A stretch of 64,000 bases of DNA from Megaustenia siamemsis. Taxonomy: Eukaryota > Mollusca > Gastropoda > Stylommatophora > Ariophantidae. Numbering within the stretch: the stretch's first letter is position 1; each line of letters begins with the position of its first letter. The translations under genes and the position numbers were made by a program. This document shows, in pieces, positions 44,404 through 55,800 of this stretch. A model generated the notes under the pieces. It was not told the origin of the DNA, searched no databases, and saw only the letters and a program-made list of their open reading frames with translations. The DNA lies in the NCBI GenBank assembly GCA_032433765.1, contig JAVIAB010000051.1:145410068-145474067 (forward strand), given 5' to 3'.

Positions 44404-44955
44404 TTTATTAATGACAAATTGATTATTTATGATAATTAATGACAAATTGATTATTTAAGATAATTAATGACAAATTGATTATTTATGATAATTAATGACA
44501 AATTGATTATTTATGATAATTAATGACAAATTGATTATTTATGATAATTAATGACAAATTGATTATTTATGATAATTAATGACAAATTGATTATTTATGA
44601 TAATTAATGACAAATTGATTATTTATGATAATTAATGACAAATTGATTATTTATGATAATTAATGGCAAATTGATTATTTATGATAATTAATGACAAATT
44701 GATTATTTATGATAATTAATGACAAATTGATTATTTATGATAATTAATGACAAATTGATTATTTATGATAATTAATGACAAATTGATATTTATGATAATT
44801 AATGACAAATTGATTATTTATGATAATTAATGACAAATTGATTATTTATGATAATTAATGACAAATTGATTATTTATGATAATTAATGACAAATTGATTA
44901 TTTATGATAATTAATGACAAATTGATTATTTATGATAATTAATGACAAATTGATC
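44404..44955. repeat. 28-bp AT-rich array, about 20 copies
   Basis: Unit AATTAATGACAAATTGATTA plus TTTATGAT, nearly invariant; one unit has lost a base near 44786. Each unit carries TAATTA/ATTAAT cores. No open frame. Confidence 0.96.
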
Positions 44956-44997
44956 AGATCATCGTAACCATTTTTTGGCCAAATGTTTCTTCTTGAC

Positions 44998-45066
44998 AAA
45001 ACAAACAAAACAAAACAAAACAAAACAAACAAACAAAACAAAACAAAACAAACAAAACAAAACAAG
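44998..45066. repeat. (AACAAA)/(ACAAA)n microsatellite
   Basis: Runs of CAAAACAAAACAAACAAA. The overlapping KQTKQNKTKQ peptide is an artefact. Confidence 0.93.
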
Positions 45067-45327
45067 CTGTTTCTTCTTTACAAGGTCAGCAAATGAAAAG
45101 ATGTTATTTGATGTGTTTCTTTATAACATCTATTTACATCTTTATAAAGATGTTTCTTTATTTGTATGTGTTGCAAAGTTTTGATATCTCATTGTATAGT
45201 CGTTCTTGTTGTTCTATGTTTAATTTTTCTTGAACGGGAGAAGACGTAATGGGTGAATGAGTGATTGTTCAATATAGCATAACAATAGTTAGGAAAATAC
45301 GTCAATTTGTACACAAAGTCAGTAGCC
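45067..45327. other. No gene recognised
   Basis: AT-rich intron sequence. Confidence 0.4.
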
Positions 45328-46157
45328 TCCGTCAGTCATAGTTGACTAGTAGCCTCCGTCAGTCATAGTTGACTAGTAGCCTCCGTCAGTCATAGTTAAC
45401 TAGTAGCATCTGTCAGTCATAGTTGACTAGTAGCATCTGTCAGTCATAGTTGACTAGTAGCCTCCGTCAGTCATAGTTGACTAGTAGCCTCCGTCAGTCA
45501 TAGTTGACTAGTAGCCTCCGTCAGTCATAGTTAACTAGTAGCATCTGTCAGTCATAGTTGACTAGTAGCCTCCGTCAGTCATAGTTGACTAGTAGCCTCC
45601 GTCAGTCATAGTTGACTAGTAGTCTCCGTCAGTCATAGTTGACTAGTAGCCTCCGTCAGTCATAGTTGACCAGTAGCCTCCGTCAGTCATAGTTGACTAA
45701 TGGCCTCCGTCAGTCATAGTTGACTAGTAGCCTCCGTCATTCACAGTTGACTAGTAGCCTCCGTCAGTCACAGTTGACTAGTAGCCTCTGTCAGTCATAG
45801 TTGACCAGTAGCCTCCGTCAGTCATAGTTGATTAGTAGCCTCCGTCAGTCATAGTTGACTAGTAGTCTCCGTCAGTCATAGTTGACTAGTAGCCTCCGTC
45901 AGTCATAGTTGACTAGTAGTCTCCGTCAGTCATAGTTAACTAGTAGCCTCCGTCAGTCATAGTTGACTAGTAGCCTCCGTCAGTCATAGTTGGCTAGTAG
46001 CCTCCGTCAGTCATAGTTAACTAGTAGCCTCCGTCAGTCATAGTTGACTAGTAGCCTCCGTCAGTCATAGTTGATCAGTAGCCTCCGTCAGTCATAGTTG
46101 ACCAGTAGCCTCCGTCAGTCATAGTTGACTAGTAGCCTCCGTCAGTCATAGTTGACT
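45328..46157. repeat. 27-bp array, about 31 copies, from the LG LINE tail
   Basis: Unit TAGCCTCCGTCAGTCATAGT plus TGACTAG. The same sequence occurs once, in reverse complement, at the 3' end of the LG copy at 59008-59040 (GACAGACGGAGGCTACTACT). Here it follows directly the 3' end of an LG copy (46160-46690, minus), so the array is an expanded LINE tail. Confidence 0.93.
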
Positions 46158-46690
46158 ACGGATTTTTCATCGCCCCTAGTAGTAACGTTATTTTTTTCTT
46201 TTATTTCGTCGTGTATTTTCTTTTTCTATGAATCTGTCTGCTTCTTGTTTAAGGTGAAACTTTAGAGTGTTTCCGAATATTGCAGTCTGCAGCTATTTCT
46301 TCCCAAGCTGCAGGGTTTATGTTCAGAGTCTTCATATCACATTTACATACGTCTACAAATCGAAGTTTTGGGAGCCCCCTAGTTCTTTTGCCATGTGCTA
46401 GTTGTTCATAGAGTATATCTTTTGGTATGCGGCCATCTTTCATACGGTGTGGCCAAAGCAGCGTAACTTACGTTGTTTGAGCAGTGTGTAGATGTTCGGG
46501 AGGCATGTGCTATTTATGACCTCCACGCTCATCATTTTATCCGTCCAGGTGATAAAAAGAATACGGCGCAGATATCACATATGGAATGCATTTAGCCTTC
46601 TCTCCTGTTTTACCTAAGTTGTCCAAGATTCGCTACCATATAGGAGAATATTAATGATGCAGGTATTGTAAACTGCTGTAAACTGCACAA
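46158..46690 (-). mobile_element. LINE 3' fragment (LG family)
   Basis: Minus-strand frame: TWTDKMMSVEVINSTCLPNI, YTLLKQRKLRCFGHTV, a break, then MKDGRIPKDILYEQLAHGKR, RTRGLPKLRFVDVCKCDMKT, NPAAWEEIAADCNIRKHSKV (46443-46249), the usual LINE ORF C-terminus. The 3' end (GGGGCGATGAAAAATCCGTA) joins the 27-bp array. 5'-truncated. Confidence 0.8.
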
Positions 46691-46695
46691 AGTAT

Positions 46696-46955
46696 CATAA
46701 CAAAGTAACAGTAAAGTATCCCCGTCACGTCAAGTGGCGTATAGGGAATACGGTGTTAGTGACCATAAATTTTACAGACCTTCAGCACATGATTTTTGGG
46801 GTAACGTGGTCGGTATTACGCCCGTGCCGCTTCACTTTCCCATAAAAAAATTCGGTACCCATTAAAGGCTGGGTGAACCCGGAGCCGTCGGTTGGATCGA
46901 ACCCTACCCCTTGTCCTTTGTAGTCAAGTTCACTAACCACTGAGCTGTCGCGGCT
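46696..46955 (-). mobile_element. S1 tRNA-derived SINE with 10-bp TSD
   Basis: CACAAAGTAT at 46686-46695 and 46956-46965. Minus strand: AGCCGCGACAGCTCAGTGGT, B-box-like GGTTCGATCC, full body. Forms an inverted pair with 47087-47355. Confidence 0.92.
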
Positions 46956-47086
46956 CACAAAGTATAATATCATATAGTAATGTTGTCCCAAGAATTAAAC
47001 CTTGAAATAAAAATTATCAAAGTCCATAAACAAAAACACTATATGCAACTATCTTCATTCTTTAACAATGCTGTACTAAGATACAA

Positions 47087-47355
47087 GGGAGCCGCGATAG
47101 CTCAGTGGTTAGTGAACTGGACTACAAAGGACAAGGGGTATTGTTCGATCCCAACCGACGGCTTCCGGGTTCACCCAGCCTTTAATGGGTACCGGAATCT
47201 TTTATGGAGAAGTGAAGCGGTACGGGCGTAATACCGACCCCATTACCCCAAAAATCATGTGCCGAAGGTCTGTAAAATTTATGGTCACTAACACCATATT
47301 CCCTATACGCCACTTGGCGTGACGGGGGTACTTTCCTTTTCTTTTTTTTTTTATT
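47087..47355 (+). mobile_element. S1 tRNA-derived SINE with 12-bp TSD
   Basis: ACTAAGATACAA (47075-47086) and ACTAAGCTACAA (47356-47367) flank it. Head GGGAGCCGCGATAGCTCAGT, B box TGTTCGATCCC, body ending GCCACTTGGCGTGACGGGGG, then a T-rich tail. Opposite in orientation to the copy 131 bp upstream. Confidence 0.92.
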
Positions 47356-47367
47356 ACTAAGCTACAA

Positions 47368-47694
47368 AATAAACTGCATATTTTACATACACTCAATGGA
47401 TTTGAATGTATCAAGTCTGAACACGCTGACTTAGAATATGAACCAAGCGTTTATTTGTGACGTAGAAAGTGTGTATATACAGCCACGAATGACAAGGGAC
47501 ACAAATCGTCTGTCTGTGACCTTGTCTGCTGTTCCCGCATGCGCCCGCAAGGAAATTGTGACCTACAGCCAAGCAGTGTATACACGGAGCTTTCTGAGCT
47601 TCAAAACACAGCATATTTAATATATTCACAAATGTTTCATAAGTTAAATCAGAAATTGAAAGCAGGTATTTTAATGTATCTTGTAATCAGCGCT
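47368..47694. other. No gene recognised
   Basis: Intron sequence; frames on both strands (47411-47629, 47438-47620) overlap each other and have no recognised motif. Confidence 0.35.
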
Positions 47695-47985
47695 ATGAGG
47701 AAATTCTCAAAGAGGCCGACACAAAAAGGCAGCCCCTAAGAAACATCAGAAACAAACAATCAACATTTATCGGGCACATCATGAGAAGAGAAAAGTTGGA
47801 ATACTAGGTTACAACTGGCAAAATACAGGGAAAGAGAGATCGTGGACGACAAAGGGAGAAAATACTAGAAAGCTTGGTGTCATGGCATGGAAAACAGTCA
47901 ACAAAATTGATACACTGTGGATATAAGATTGTGGAAGGACATGATCGTCTACGCCAACCGGTACAGCATATGATGATGATGAGTG
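47695..47985 (+). mobile_element. LINE 3' fragment (LD family)
   Basis: KFSKRPTQKGSP, then frameshifted FIGHIMRREKLEY, GKIQGKRDRGRQREKI-like and ESLVSWHGKQSTKLIHCGYK, LWKDMIVYANRYSI, ending GATGATGATGAG. Same family as 38490-39600; 5'-truncated. Confidence 0.72.
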
Positions 47986-48003
47986 TTAGGCAAGCGCAGC
48001 TTA

Positions 48004-48060
48004 ACTATCTATCTATTGTCCTTTCGAGCCGAAGACGGCACATAGGCCAGAACCATAATC
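48004..48060 (-). mobile_element. Tip of an LA LINE 3' end
   Basis: ACTATCTATCTATTGTCCTT, TCGAGCCGAAGACGGCACAT and AGGCCAGAACCA match the LA 3' end (43325-43385) with its (TAGA)n tail. Only about 57 bp long. Confidence 0.55.
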
Positions 48061-48714
48061 TCAAAAACAGAAACCTTGCATACCAAAATGGCACATATTG
48101 CAGAGATCACTGCTCTAAAATCTATGGTTCTGTTTCCATAACAATAGTTTTTACAGTGACAGCTTGTCAAGCCATCGATCAATCTCCTTAGTCGTCTCTT
48201 ACGACATGCTTGGAAGGTCACAGTGTCACTATTCTTTACTCATAATGAGACCCCGGTATCACACAGATGGTTCACGGTGCACAAGAATCGGTGGGCTTCT
48301 GTTTTGGTCTAAATACCCGCCACTATTGAGTCCATATCCAGTATCAACATTATGAAGATATCTGCCGATAGAGAATCGTAAGGAACAAATAACGAGTATT
48401 CATCGTGCAATGTCTTCATAGCGCAGCAATTGTCATCTGCGTAAGTAATCACCTATTTCCAATGCTGCTTTTCTATTTCCCGTTTGCTAACAACATTCTA
48501 TCTCTGCCAATAAAATGCAGCATCATTCAGTCAACATTTACCATGTGATCGTGAACAAACCTTTCAACTTTTATTGTCCCCAATTAACTTTCCCAAAGTT
48601 TGAGCTGAAACGGACTATTGCCTTTTTCAATATGTTAATTTGTTTTGCAGTAGCCCCCCTAGAGTATTTTTGGTTTTCTCAATCTTATTCTTCTTTTCTC
48701 TTTTCACTGATACC
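48061..48714. other. No gene recognised
   Basis: TTAGTCGTCTCTTACGACAT at 48188-48207 resembles the antisense of a CGTAAGAGGCGACTAA string known from some invertebrate LINE 5' leaders, but too little matches to call an element. Confidence 0.3.
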
Positions 48715-49025
48715 TAAAAGGTGTCGTGGTTTATATCATTTGTCGTTCTTGAGCTGCTCGAATTATCTGAATTAGTGATTTTCTTTTGTTGTTACATGTT
48801 ACTGTCACTGCATCTATCCATCTTCTTCTGGGTCTTCCTGTTGGTCTTTTTCCATGCATTCTCGAGAAGAACGCCCTTGATGGTGATTGGTGAGGATTCA
48901 TTCTGACCAGGTGGCCAAACCATTTAAGTTGTTGTTGTTCTATATATTCTTGGCAGGATTTTGTTCCTACCATTAGTTTTCTCAATCATTTCCTAATTTC
49001 ATCTTCAACAGTATGTCATCAATTT
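48715..49025 (-). mobile_element. LINE C-terminal fragment (family unassigned)
   Basis: Minus frame reads MRKLMVGTKSCQEYIEQQQL, KWFGHLVRMNPHQSPSRAFF, SRMHGKRPTGRPRRRWIDAV (48985-48800). WFGHLVRM and GRPRRRW are standard LINE ORF2 C-terminal motifs. 5'-truncated. Confidence 0.75.
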
Positions 49026-49677
49026 TTCTTCTAGTCAACTTCTCCTAATCTGTTCTGCTACTGAGTATCATCTTTCTTTCCTTCAATCAACATTTACTAA
49101 TATTTTCTGCGATAGGATATCATCTTTCTTTCTTTAAATCAACAATTAAAATCTGTCTGCGATAGGATATCATCTTTCTTTCATTCAATCAATATTTCCT
49201 ATTCTGTTCTGCTACAGGATATCATCTTTCCTCAGTCAACACTTTTTAAACAAATATTTAACTCAAGATAACTATGTTACTCCCAATAAATATTTCCTAA
49301 TGTGCGCTGCAACTCTTTCAGCGTCCAAAAGCTATTGAAAGCAATTTTATGCATGCACCAAAAAGGACAGAAAAATAAACCCACCAATTAACATACAAAC
49401 GTAATCGGGACAGATCTTGATTGCAGGATGAAGATTTTTGCCCAGAAGAAAAGTCTGACTACAGTGAGTTAACAAAAGTGTTGTCTTGACTCGTTATAAA
49501 TGGAACACGATGGGTCATTTATACTTGCAGGACATCTTAAGACTAGTGGCTAGTGTACATGAATTGTCAGTAACGTACCAAATAGCTCGCTGGCTAGCGA
49601 CACGCTCCTACCTCGCTGTCTGCAGGTGTGTTAAATCTTAACTGACATTCTCTAGTCCAGTGCTACTTAACCGGAGG

Positions 49678-49680
<3 letters not shown>
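49026..49680. repeat. Degenerate 55-60-bp repeat, about 4 copies, then plain sequence
   Basis: GGATATCATCTTTCTTTC or close variants recur at about 49063, 49107, 49166 and 49217 with CAATCAA-type linkers. The rest (49240-49680) has no recognised gene. Confidence 0.6.

Positions 49681-49727
<47 letters not shown>
49681..49727. repeat. (TA)n microsatellite
   Basis: About 22 AT dinucleotides abutting the end of X copy 4. Confidence 0.95.
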
Positions 49728-49730
<3 letters not shown>

Positions 49731-49734
49731 TTAT

Positions 49735-50150
49735 TTGGTTATGGAAGGCCCCGGTATCACTGCAAACGAATTAAAATCCATAATTGCTCAACAGCGGAAT
49801 CATCCGAATTAATATCTCATCTCCCAAACAAAGAAAGGTAACTGTAGTCCCCATCGTAGCAATCTCAGCACCCGCCAAAAGACAGAAGGCGAAACCGCGC
49901 AGAAAGTGAACACAGCCATCTGTTCCCTGTCATACGATATCATTATTCATTGTGAACAATTGGAATATCGAAACATGATCAAAACGGATGAGATACACAG
50001 CTCACGGTGCGCACAGAGCACTTAACTCTGTAGATCCTGCAAGAAGCGGGACTTGGAATATGAGGAAACTGCAACAAGGAACACTTTTCATGCATAGCCT
50101 TCAATTGTTCCCGCCGCCTATCCACCATATACCGGAAGTTCACGTCCTCT
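49735..50150 (-). mobile_element. Dispersed repeat X, copy 4
   Basis: Minus-strand copy: end GGAAGGCCCCGGTATCACTG (49743-49762), TTAAAATCCATAATTGCTCA, and start at ACCGGAAGTTCACGTCC (50132-50148). Its 3' side lies against the (TA)n tract. Confidence 0.82.
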
Positions 50151-50334
50151 TGAAAATGATGATAGTCGTATTTTTTAAAAATGTATCGTGCTTGATGATG
50201 TTAGACCATCATTGTTGAGTCCAATTCCGAACATATAGACACACAGTTAGTCGTCAGATTATCCATTTCGCACATCAAACAACAGACCGTAAGATTATAG
50301 TACGGCCGGTCTAGGAATGTACGATGAGCCATTA

Positions 50335-50374
<40 letters not shown>

Positions 50375-50590
50375 GAATAAAACTATATATTTGCAATCAA
50401 AACGTTTAAAAAGTTATCACTTTCATGAAATGAGAGGGGAACAGAAAGAAAACACAGTCTAAAGGAAGTCACAGTAGGAAAGTTTACGAAATAATGCTCC
50501 AGTAGACAGACAACCTGTTAAAAGAAGAGCTATTGGGATGACCGAGAAAGGTATAAAACGCGATGAATTACACACAGTCATATATTGAAT
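50151..50590. other. No gene; (TA)n at 50337-50371
   Basis: A TA run of about 17 dinucleotides in AT-rich intron sequence. Confidence 0.7.
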
Positions 50591-50848
50591 TAGATAGCTC
50601 AGTGGTTAGTGAACTGGACTACACAGGACAAGAGGTAGGGTTCGATCCCATCCGACGGCTTCCAGGTTCACCCAACTTTTAATGGATACGGGATTTTTTT
50701 CCGGTAAAGTACAGCGGCACGGGCGTAATACCGACCACATTACCCCAAAATTCATGTGCCGAATGTCTGTAAAATTTATGGTCACTAACTCCCATATTCC
50801 CTATACTCCACTGGACGTGACGGAGGCACTTTACTTTTTTAAAATTAA
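50591..50848 (+). mobile_element. S1 tRNA-derived SINE with 10-bp TSD, 5'-truncated
   Basis: TATATTGAAT at 50581-50590 and 50849-50858. Starts TAGATAGCTCAGTGGTTAGT without GGGAGCCGC; B box GGTTCGATCCC; body and T-rich tail present. Confidence 0.9.
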
Positions 50849-50867
50849 TATATTGAATCAACTGTAG

Positions 50868-51865
50868 TGCAGTGGCTATGGAACCGGTTACTGGTCACTG
50901 GTCACCGAGTTACTGGTCACTGTTCACCGGATTACTGGTCACTGTTCACCGGATTACTGTCACTGTTCACCGGATTACTGGTCACCGGATTACTGGTCAC
51001 TGGTCACCGGATTACTGGTCACTGGTCACCGGATTACTGGTCACTGGTCACCGGATTACTGGTCACTGGTCACCGGATTACTGGTCACTGGTCACCGGAT
51101 TACTGGTCACTGGTCACCGGATTACTGGTCACTGTTCACCGGATTACTGGTCACCGATTACTGGTCACTGGTCACCGGATTACTGGTCACTGGTCACCGG
51201 ATTACTGGTCACTGGTCACCGGGCTACTGGTCACTGGTCACCGGATTACTGGTCACCGGATTACTGGTCACTGGTCACCGGATTACTGGTCACTGGTCAC
51301 CGATTACTGGTCACTGGTCACCGATTACTGGTCACTGGTCACCGGGCTACTGGTCACTGGTCACCGGATTACTGGTCACTGGTCACCGGATTACTGGTCA
51401 CTAGTCACCGGATTACTGGTCACTGTCACCGGATTATTGGTCACTGGTCACCGGATTACTGGTCACTGGTCACCGGATTACTGGTCACTGGTCACCGATT
51501 ACTGGTCACTGGTCACCGGATTACTGGTCACTGTTCACCGTTTTACTGGTCACTGGTCACCGGGTTACTGGTCACTGTTCACCGGGTTACTGGTCACTGG
51601 TCACCGGTTACTGGTCACTGTTCACCGAGTTACTGGTCACTGGTCACCGATTACTGGTCACTGTTCACCGGTTACTGTCACTGGTCACCGGGTTACTGGT
51701 CACTGGTCACCGGGTTACTGGTCACTGTTCACCGATTACTGGTCACTGTTCACCGGTTACTGGTCACCGGGTTACTGGTCACTGTTCACCGGATTACTGG
51801 TCACTGTTCACCGGATTACTGGTCACAAGAAGAGATCGAGTTCGATCCAGATTTCCTTTGACGTT
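50868..51865 (+). mobile_element. tRNA-like SINE head (S5) with array between A and B boxes
   Basis: Left side GTAGTGCAGTGGCTATGGAA aligns with the S1 head (TAGCTCAGTGGTTAGTGAAC). Right side AAGAAGAGATCGAGTTCGAT plus CC holds a B box. In S1 these are about 40 bp apart; here about 950 bp of 22-bp repeats separate them. The 3' body is short or unrelated. Confidence 0.65.
50885..51826. repeat. 22-bp array, about 43 copies, in a tRNA-like head
   Basis: Unit GGATTACTGGTCACTGGTCA plus CC, with variants lacking the second GGTCA or with TGTTCACC. Period irregularity keeps all three + frames open over long stretches (ITGHWSPDYWSLVTG), an artefact. Confidence 0.95.
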
Positions 51866-51919
51866 CACTCAAAAATAAAATGTTTATTTATTTTTAAAAA
51901 AAATTAATGGGAAAGAAAA

Positions 51920-52845
51920 CGGCACTAGCATATACATTTATAGAGCAATTTACAATTATGGAGTCAAATATGTTTAATGAGCAACATACAATTATTGATG
52001 AACATACACTTATTATTCTGCAACTATACTTATGGAGCAACATATTTTTATAAAGTAAAAGACCTTTAATGAGTAGCATACATCTTTGGAGCAGAATACA
52101 TTTATCGATCAACATACATTTATGGAACTACATACATCTGTTTAGCAACATATATTTATGGAGCTACATACATCTGTTTAGCAACATACATTTATGGAGC
52201 TACATACATCTGTGGAGCAACATACATTTATAGAAAAACATGCATACACTTAAGCAGCAAAATACATCGTTGAATTAAAATATATTTAACGAGCAACATA
52301 CATTTATGGAGTAAAATACATGCAATGAGCAACATATATTATGGATTAGCATGTATTTATGGAGCAACTTGCTTACACTTATGGAGCAACATATATTTAT
52401 TAAATAAAATACATTTAACGAGCAATATACATTTATGTAATAATATACATCTGTGGAGCGACATATATTTATGGAGCTACATACATTTATGGAACAACAT
52501 ACATTGTGTAGCTACATACATTTATAGTGCAACATACATTTCCGGAGCAACATACATTCATGGAGCAACATACATCTGTGGAGCGCATTTGTTAAGCAAC
52601 ATACATCGGTGGAGCAATAAACATTATGGAACAACATACATTTATAAGGCAACCTATATTTATTTAGGAATATACACTTATGGAGAAACGCACGTTCATG
52701 GAGCACGATGCGTAAACTTTTGGAACAACATGCATTAATGGATCACCATACATCTGTAGAGCAAATGTTTTTTTTTGGACAACATTCATTTATGGAACAA
52801 CATACATTTATAGAGCAACCTACATCGTGGAGCAATACAAGCATT
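51920..52845. repeat. Degenerate 18-21-bp tandem repeat
   Basis: About 45 loosely conserved units of GAGCAACATACATTTATG with ACATCTGTGGAGC variants. The oldest-looking array in the window, lying directly upstream of the LE LINE. Confidence 0.85.
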
Positions 52846-52861
52846 TAAATGAAGTAAATAT

Positions 52862-55800
52862 CTCGAAACGCCCGTGCGCTGCCGGGGCCCGAAAGGGGAG
52901 TAAAGAATAACGGCGCTGTACCCTACCAGGCATGTTCGTAAGAGGCGAGAAAGGAGGGTTAGGCGTGGGACTGGCTATCCCATACTGTAAAAAAATAAGC
53001 CGAAAAAACTTCACAAACATGGACAAGTCAAAGAGAGAAAAAGTAAATCCGCCATCCAGGAAAGAGAAGGGCTCTCTGTCTAAGAGACGTATGACGCAAG
53101 CCGGAGAAAGCTGTAAAGAGTCTGAGTTGCCGACTCACCCTTTTTCTACGAGGAAATTCTCCAGAATTGGCACCTGGAATGTACGTACTCTAAACGAACA
53201 GAGAAAAACTGCACAGGTAGCAGCAGAAATGTCAAACTACAAGATAGATATTCTGGGAATGTGTGAAACAAGATGGCTAGGAACAGAAAGAATAAAACTA
53301 AAACAGGAGAGATGATTTTATTATCAGAACATCAGGAACCTGGAGCACAACATAGTAAAGGGGTAGCTATAATGCTATCAAGGAATGCACAGAAGACACT
53401 AATAGAATGGGAAGCAGTAGGACCAAGACTAAAGAGAGCAACATTTAAAACAACCAAAAACAAACAACAAAAATTACACATTATCCAATGCTTTGCACCA
53501 ACCAACGATAAGGATGATTTAGTTAAAGATGATTTCTATAAACAACTACAATGTCAGATGGATGCAAGACGAGCCAAGGATATTATAATCTTGATGGGAG
53601 ACCTAAATGCTACAGTAGGATCAGACAACAGAGGCTTCGAAGAGATTATGTGAAAACATGGACTTGGAGATATAAATAAGAATGGAGAGATATTTGTGAA
53701 TTTCTGCGCCCTTAATCAAGTGAGCCTAGGAGGAACAATATTCCAACATAAAAGAATACATAAAGCTACATGGGTGTCACCAGATCATAGAACGGAAAAT
53801 CAAATTGATCACATATGTATTAATAATAAGTTTAAGTCATCTTTACAGGATGTAAAAGTATATAGAGGGGCAGATGTAGCTTCAGATCATCATCTTCTGA
53901 TAGCAAAACTTAAAATTAAACTATAAAGGTATACTACAACGAATAAGGGTAGAAAGTATTTCAATGTAGGGTTTCTTAAAGTACAAGGAATTAAAGATAA
54001 ATTTTCAGTCACAATATCAAACAAATACCAAGTCCTCCAACAACTAGAAAATAAAATAAATATAGAAGATCATTAGAAACAGGTAAAAATATATGGAGAG
54101 AGACATGCGAAGACACACTGGGAAAAGAGAACGCCAGAATAAGGCATGGATGACTGCAGAGACCCTCGACAAAATTAATGAAAGAAAGTACAAGAAAGCA
54201 GACGAAATAAAGCAAAACGAGAAGTAATATAGCACACAGGCAGCTTACACAGAGGTGAACAAAGAAGTGAGAAGATGCATTAAAAGGGATAAGAGGAAAT
54301 ATATAGATGAACTAGCTAAAGAGGCAGAAGAAGCAGCAAATAAAGGGAATATGAAAGAACTGTACAACAGCACAAAGAAATTAAGTGGAAAATACAAACA
54401 GATCAATGCTTTTATTAAAGATAAGAAAGGAAATCTGCTTAGTAATACAAGGGAACAAATGGAGAGATGGAAAGAACACTTTGGGAAGAGAACTTTTGAA
54501 CAGACCCGACTCAAATGGTCCTCCAGGTATACTACCAGCAGAAGAAGAGTTGCACGTTAACTGTGGAAAGCCAAGCAGAGAGGGAACAATGAGGGCCATC
54601 AAGCTGTCAAAAAATGGTGGGGCCACAGGACCAGATGAAATTCCTTCGGGAGCCATCAGGGCAGATGTTGACACCTCTACTAAGATATTACATAATCTGT
54701 TGGATAAATTTGGGAGAGGTAGGAGATACCTAAAGACTGGAGAGAAGGTTATATGATCGGACTGCCAGGGGAAGGAAGTTTACGGGAGTGCACAATTTCT
54801 GGGGGAATTGTGCTGCTGTCAGTGCGGGGGAAAATGTTGGTCAGAATCATTCTGGAGAGACTAAAAGGAAACATTTGAGAGATGAACAAGCAGGTTTTTA
54901 GGAAGAACAGATAATGTGCTGATCAAATAACTACTCTATGTATAATAGTTGAACAAAGTCTAGAACTAAAATCCCCACTTTATATTGGATTCATAGATTA
55001 CAAAAAGGCATTTGATAGTTTAGACAGAAGAATGCTTTGGAAGTTGCTGAGTCATTACGGAATCCCCATAAAGTTTATTAACCTGATAAAAACAATGTAT
55101 GAAGGAACAAAATGTAGTGTGGTGCATGAAGGGCAGCTTACAGAAGCATTTGAAATAAGAACAGGAGTAAGGCAGGGATGCTTTTGTCTCCATTTCTCTT
55201 TCTACTGGCCATAGATTTGATTATGAAAATAACTCAAAACAACAGAAATGGGATCCAGTGGTCGCTGACCAAACAACTTGATGATGTAGACTTTGCTGAT
55301 AACATAGCTCTCCTATCACACAGCCATCAACAGATGCAGGATAAAATGAGCATACTTAAGAGATCACAACAGCTAGGACTGAAGATTACTAGAGGTAAGA
55401 CCAACATTATGAGAATTAATACAGTTGGTAATAACCAAATAAAACTAGGAGAAATACCTCTACTAGACGTACAATCTTAGATATATCTGGGCAGTAATAT
55501 AGATAAAGAGGGAGGAACAGAAAATGATACCAAAATAAGGATATCAAAAGCAAGAGGAGCTTTCATTGCACTGGGAAACATATAGAAATCCAAAGAAATT
55601 AGGTTAAATACAAAAATAAAAATGTTCAACTCAAATGTTAAGTCGGTCCTATTATATGGCTGTGAAACATGGAGAACAACAAAATTGACAATCACGAAGA
55701 TACAGACTTTCATTAATGGATGCTTACGCAGATTAAAAGGAGGGAAGTGGCAGGACAAAATCACTAACATAGAATTGTGGAAATGTACCAGTCAAACCAG

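Noticed and set aside
50867..51907. 346-residue TGHWSPDYWSLV repeat protein
   Set aside because: Overlapping frames in a 22-bp array with indels; explained by the repeat.
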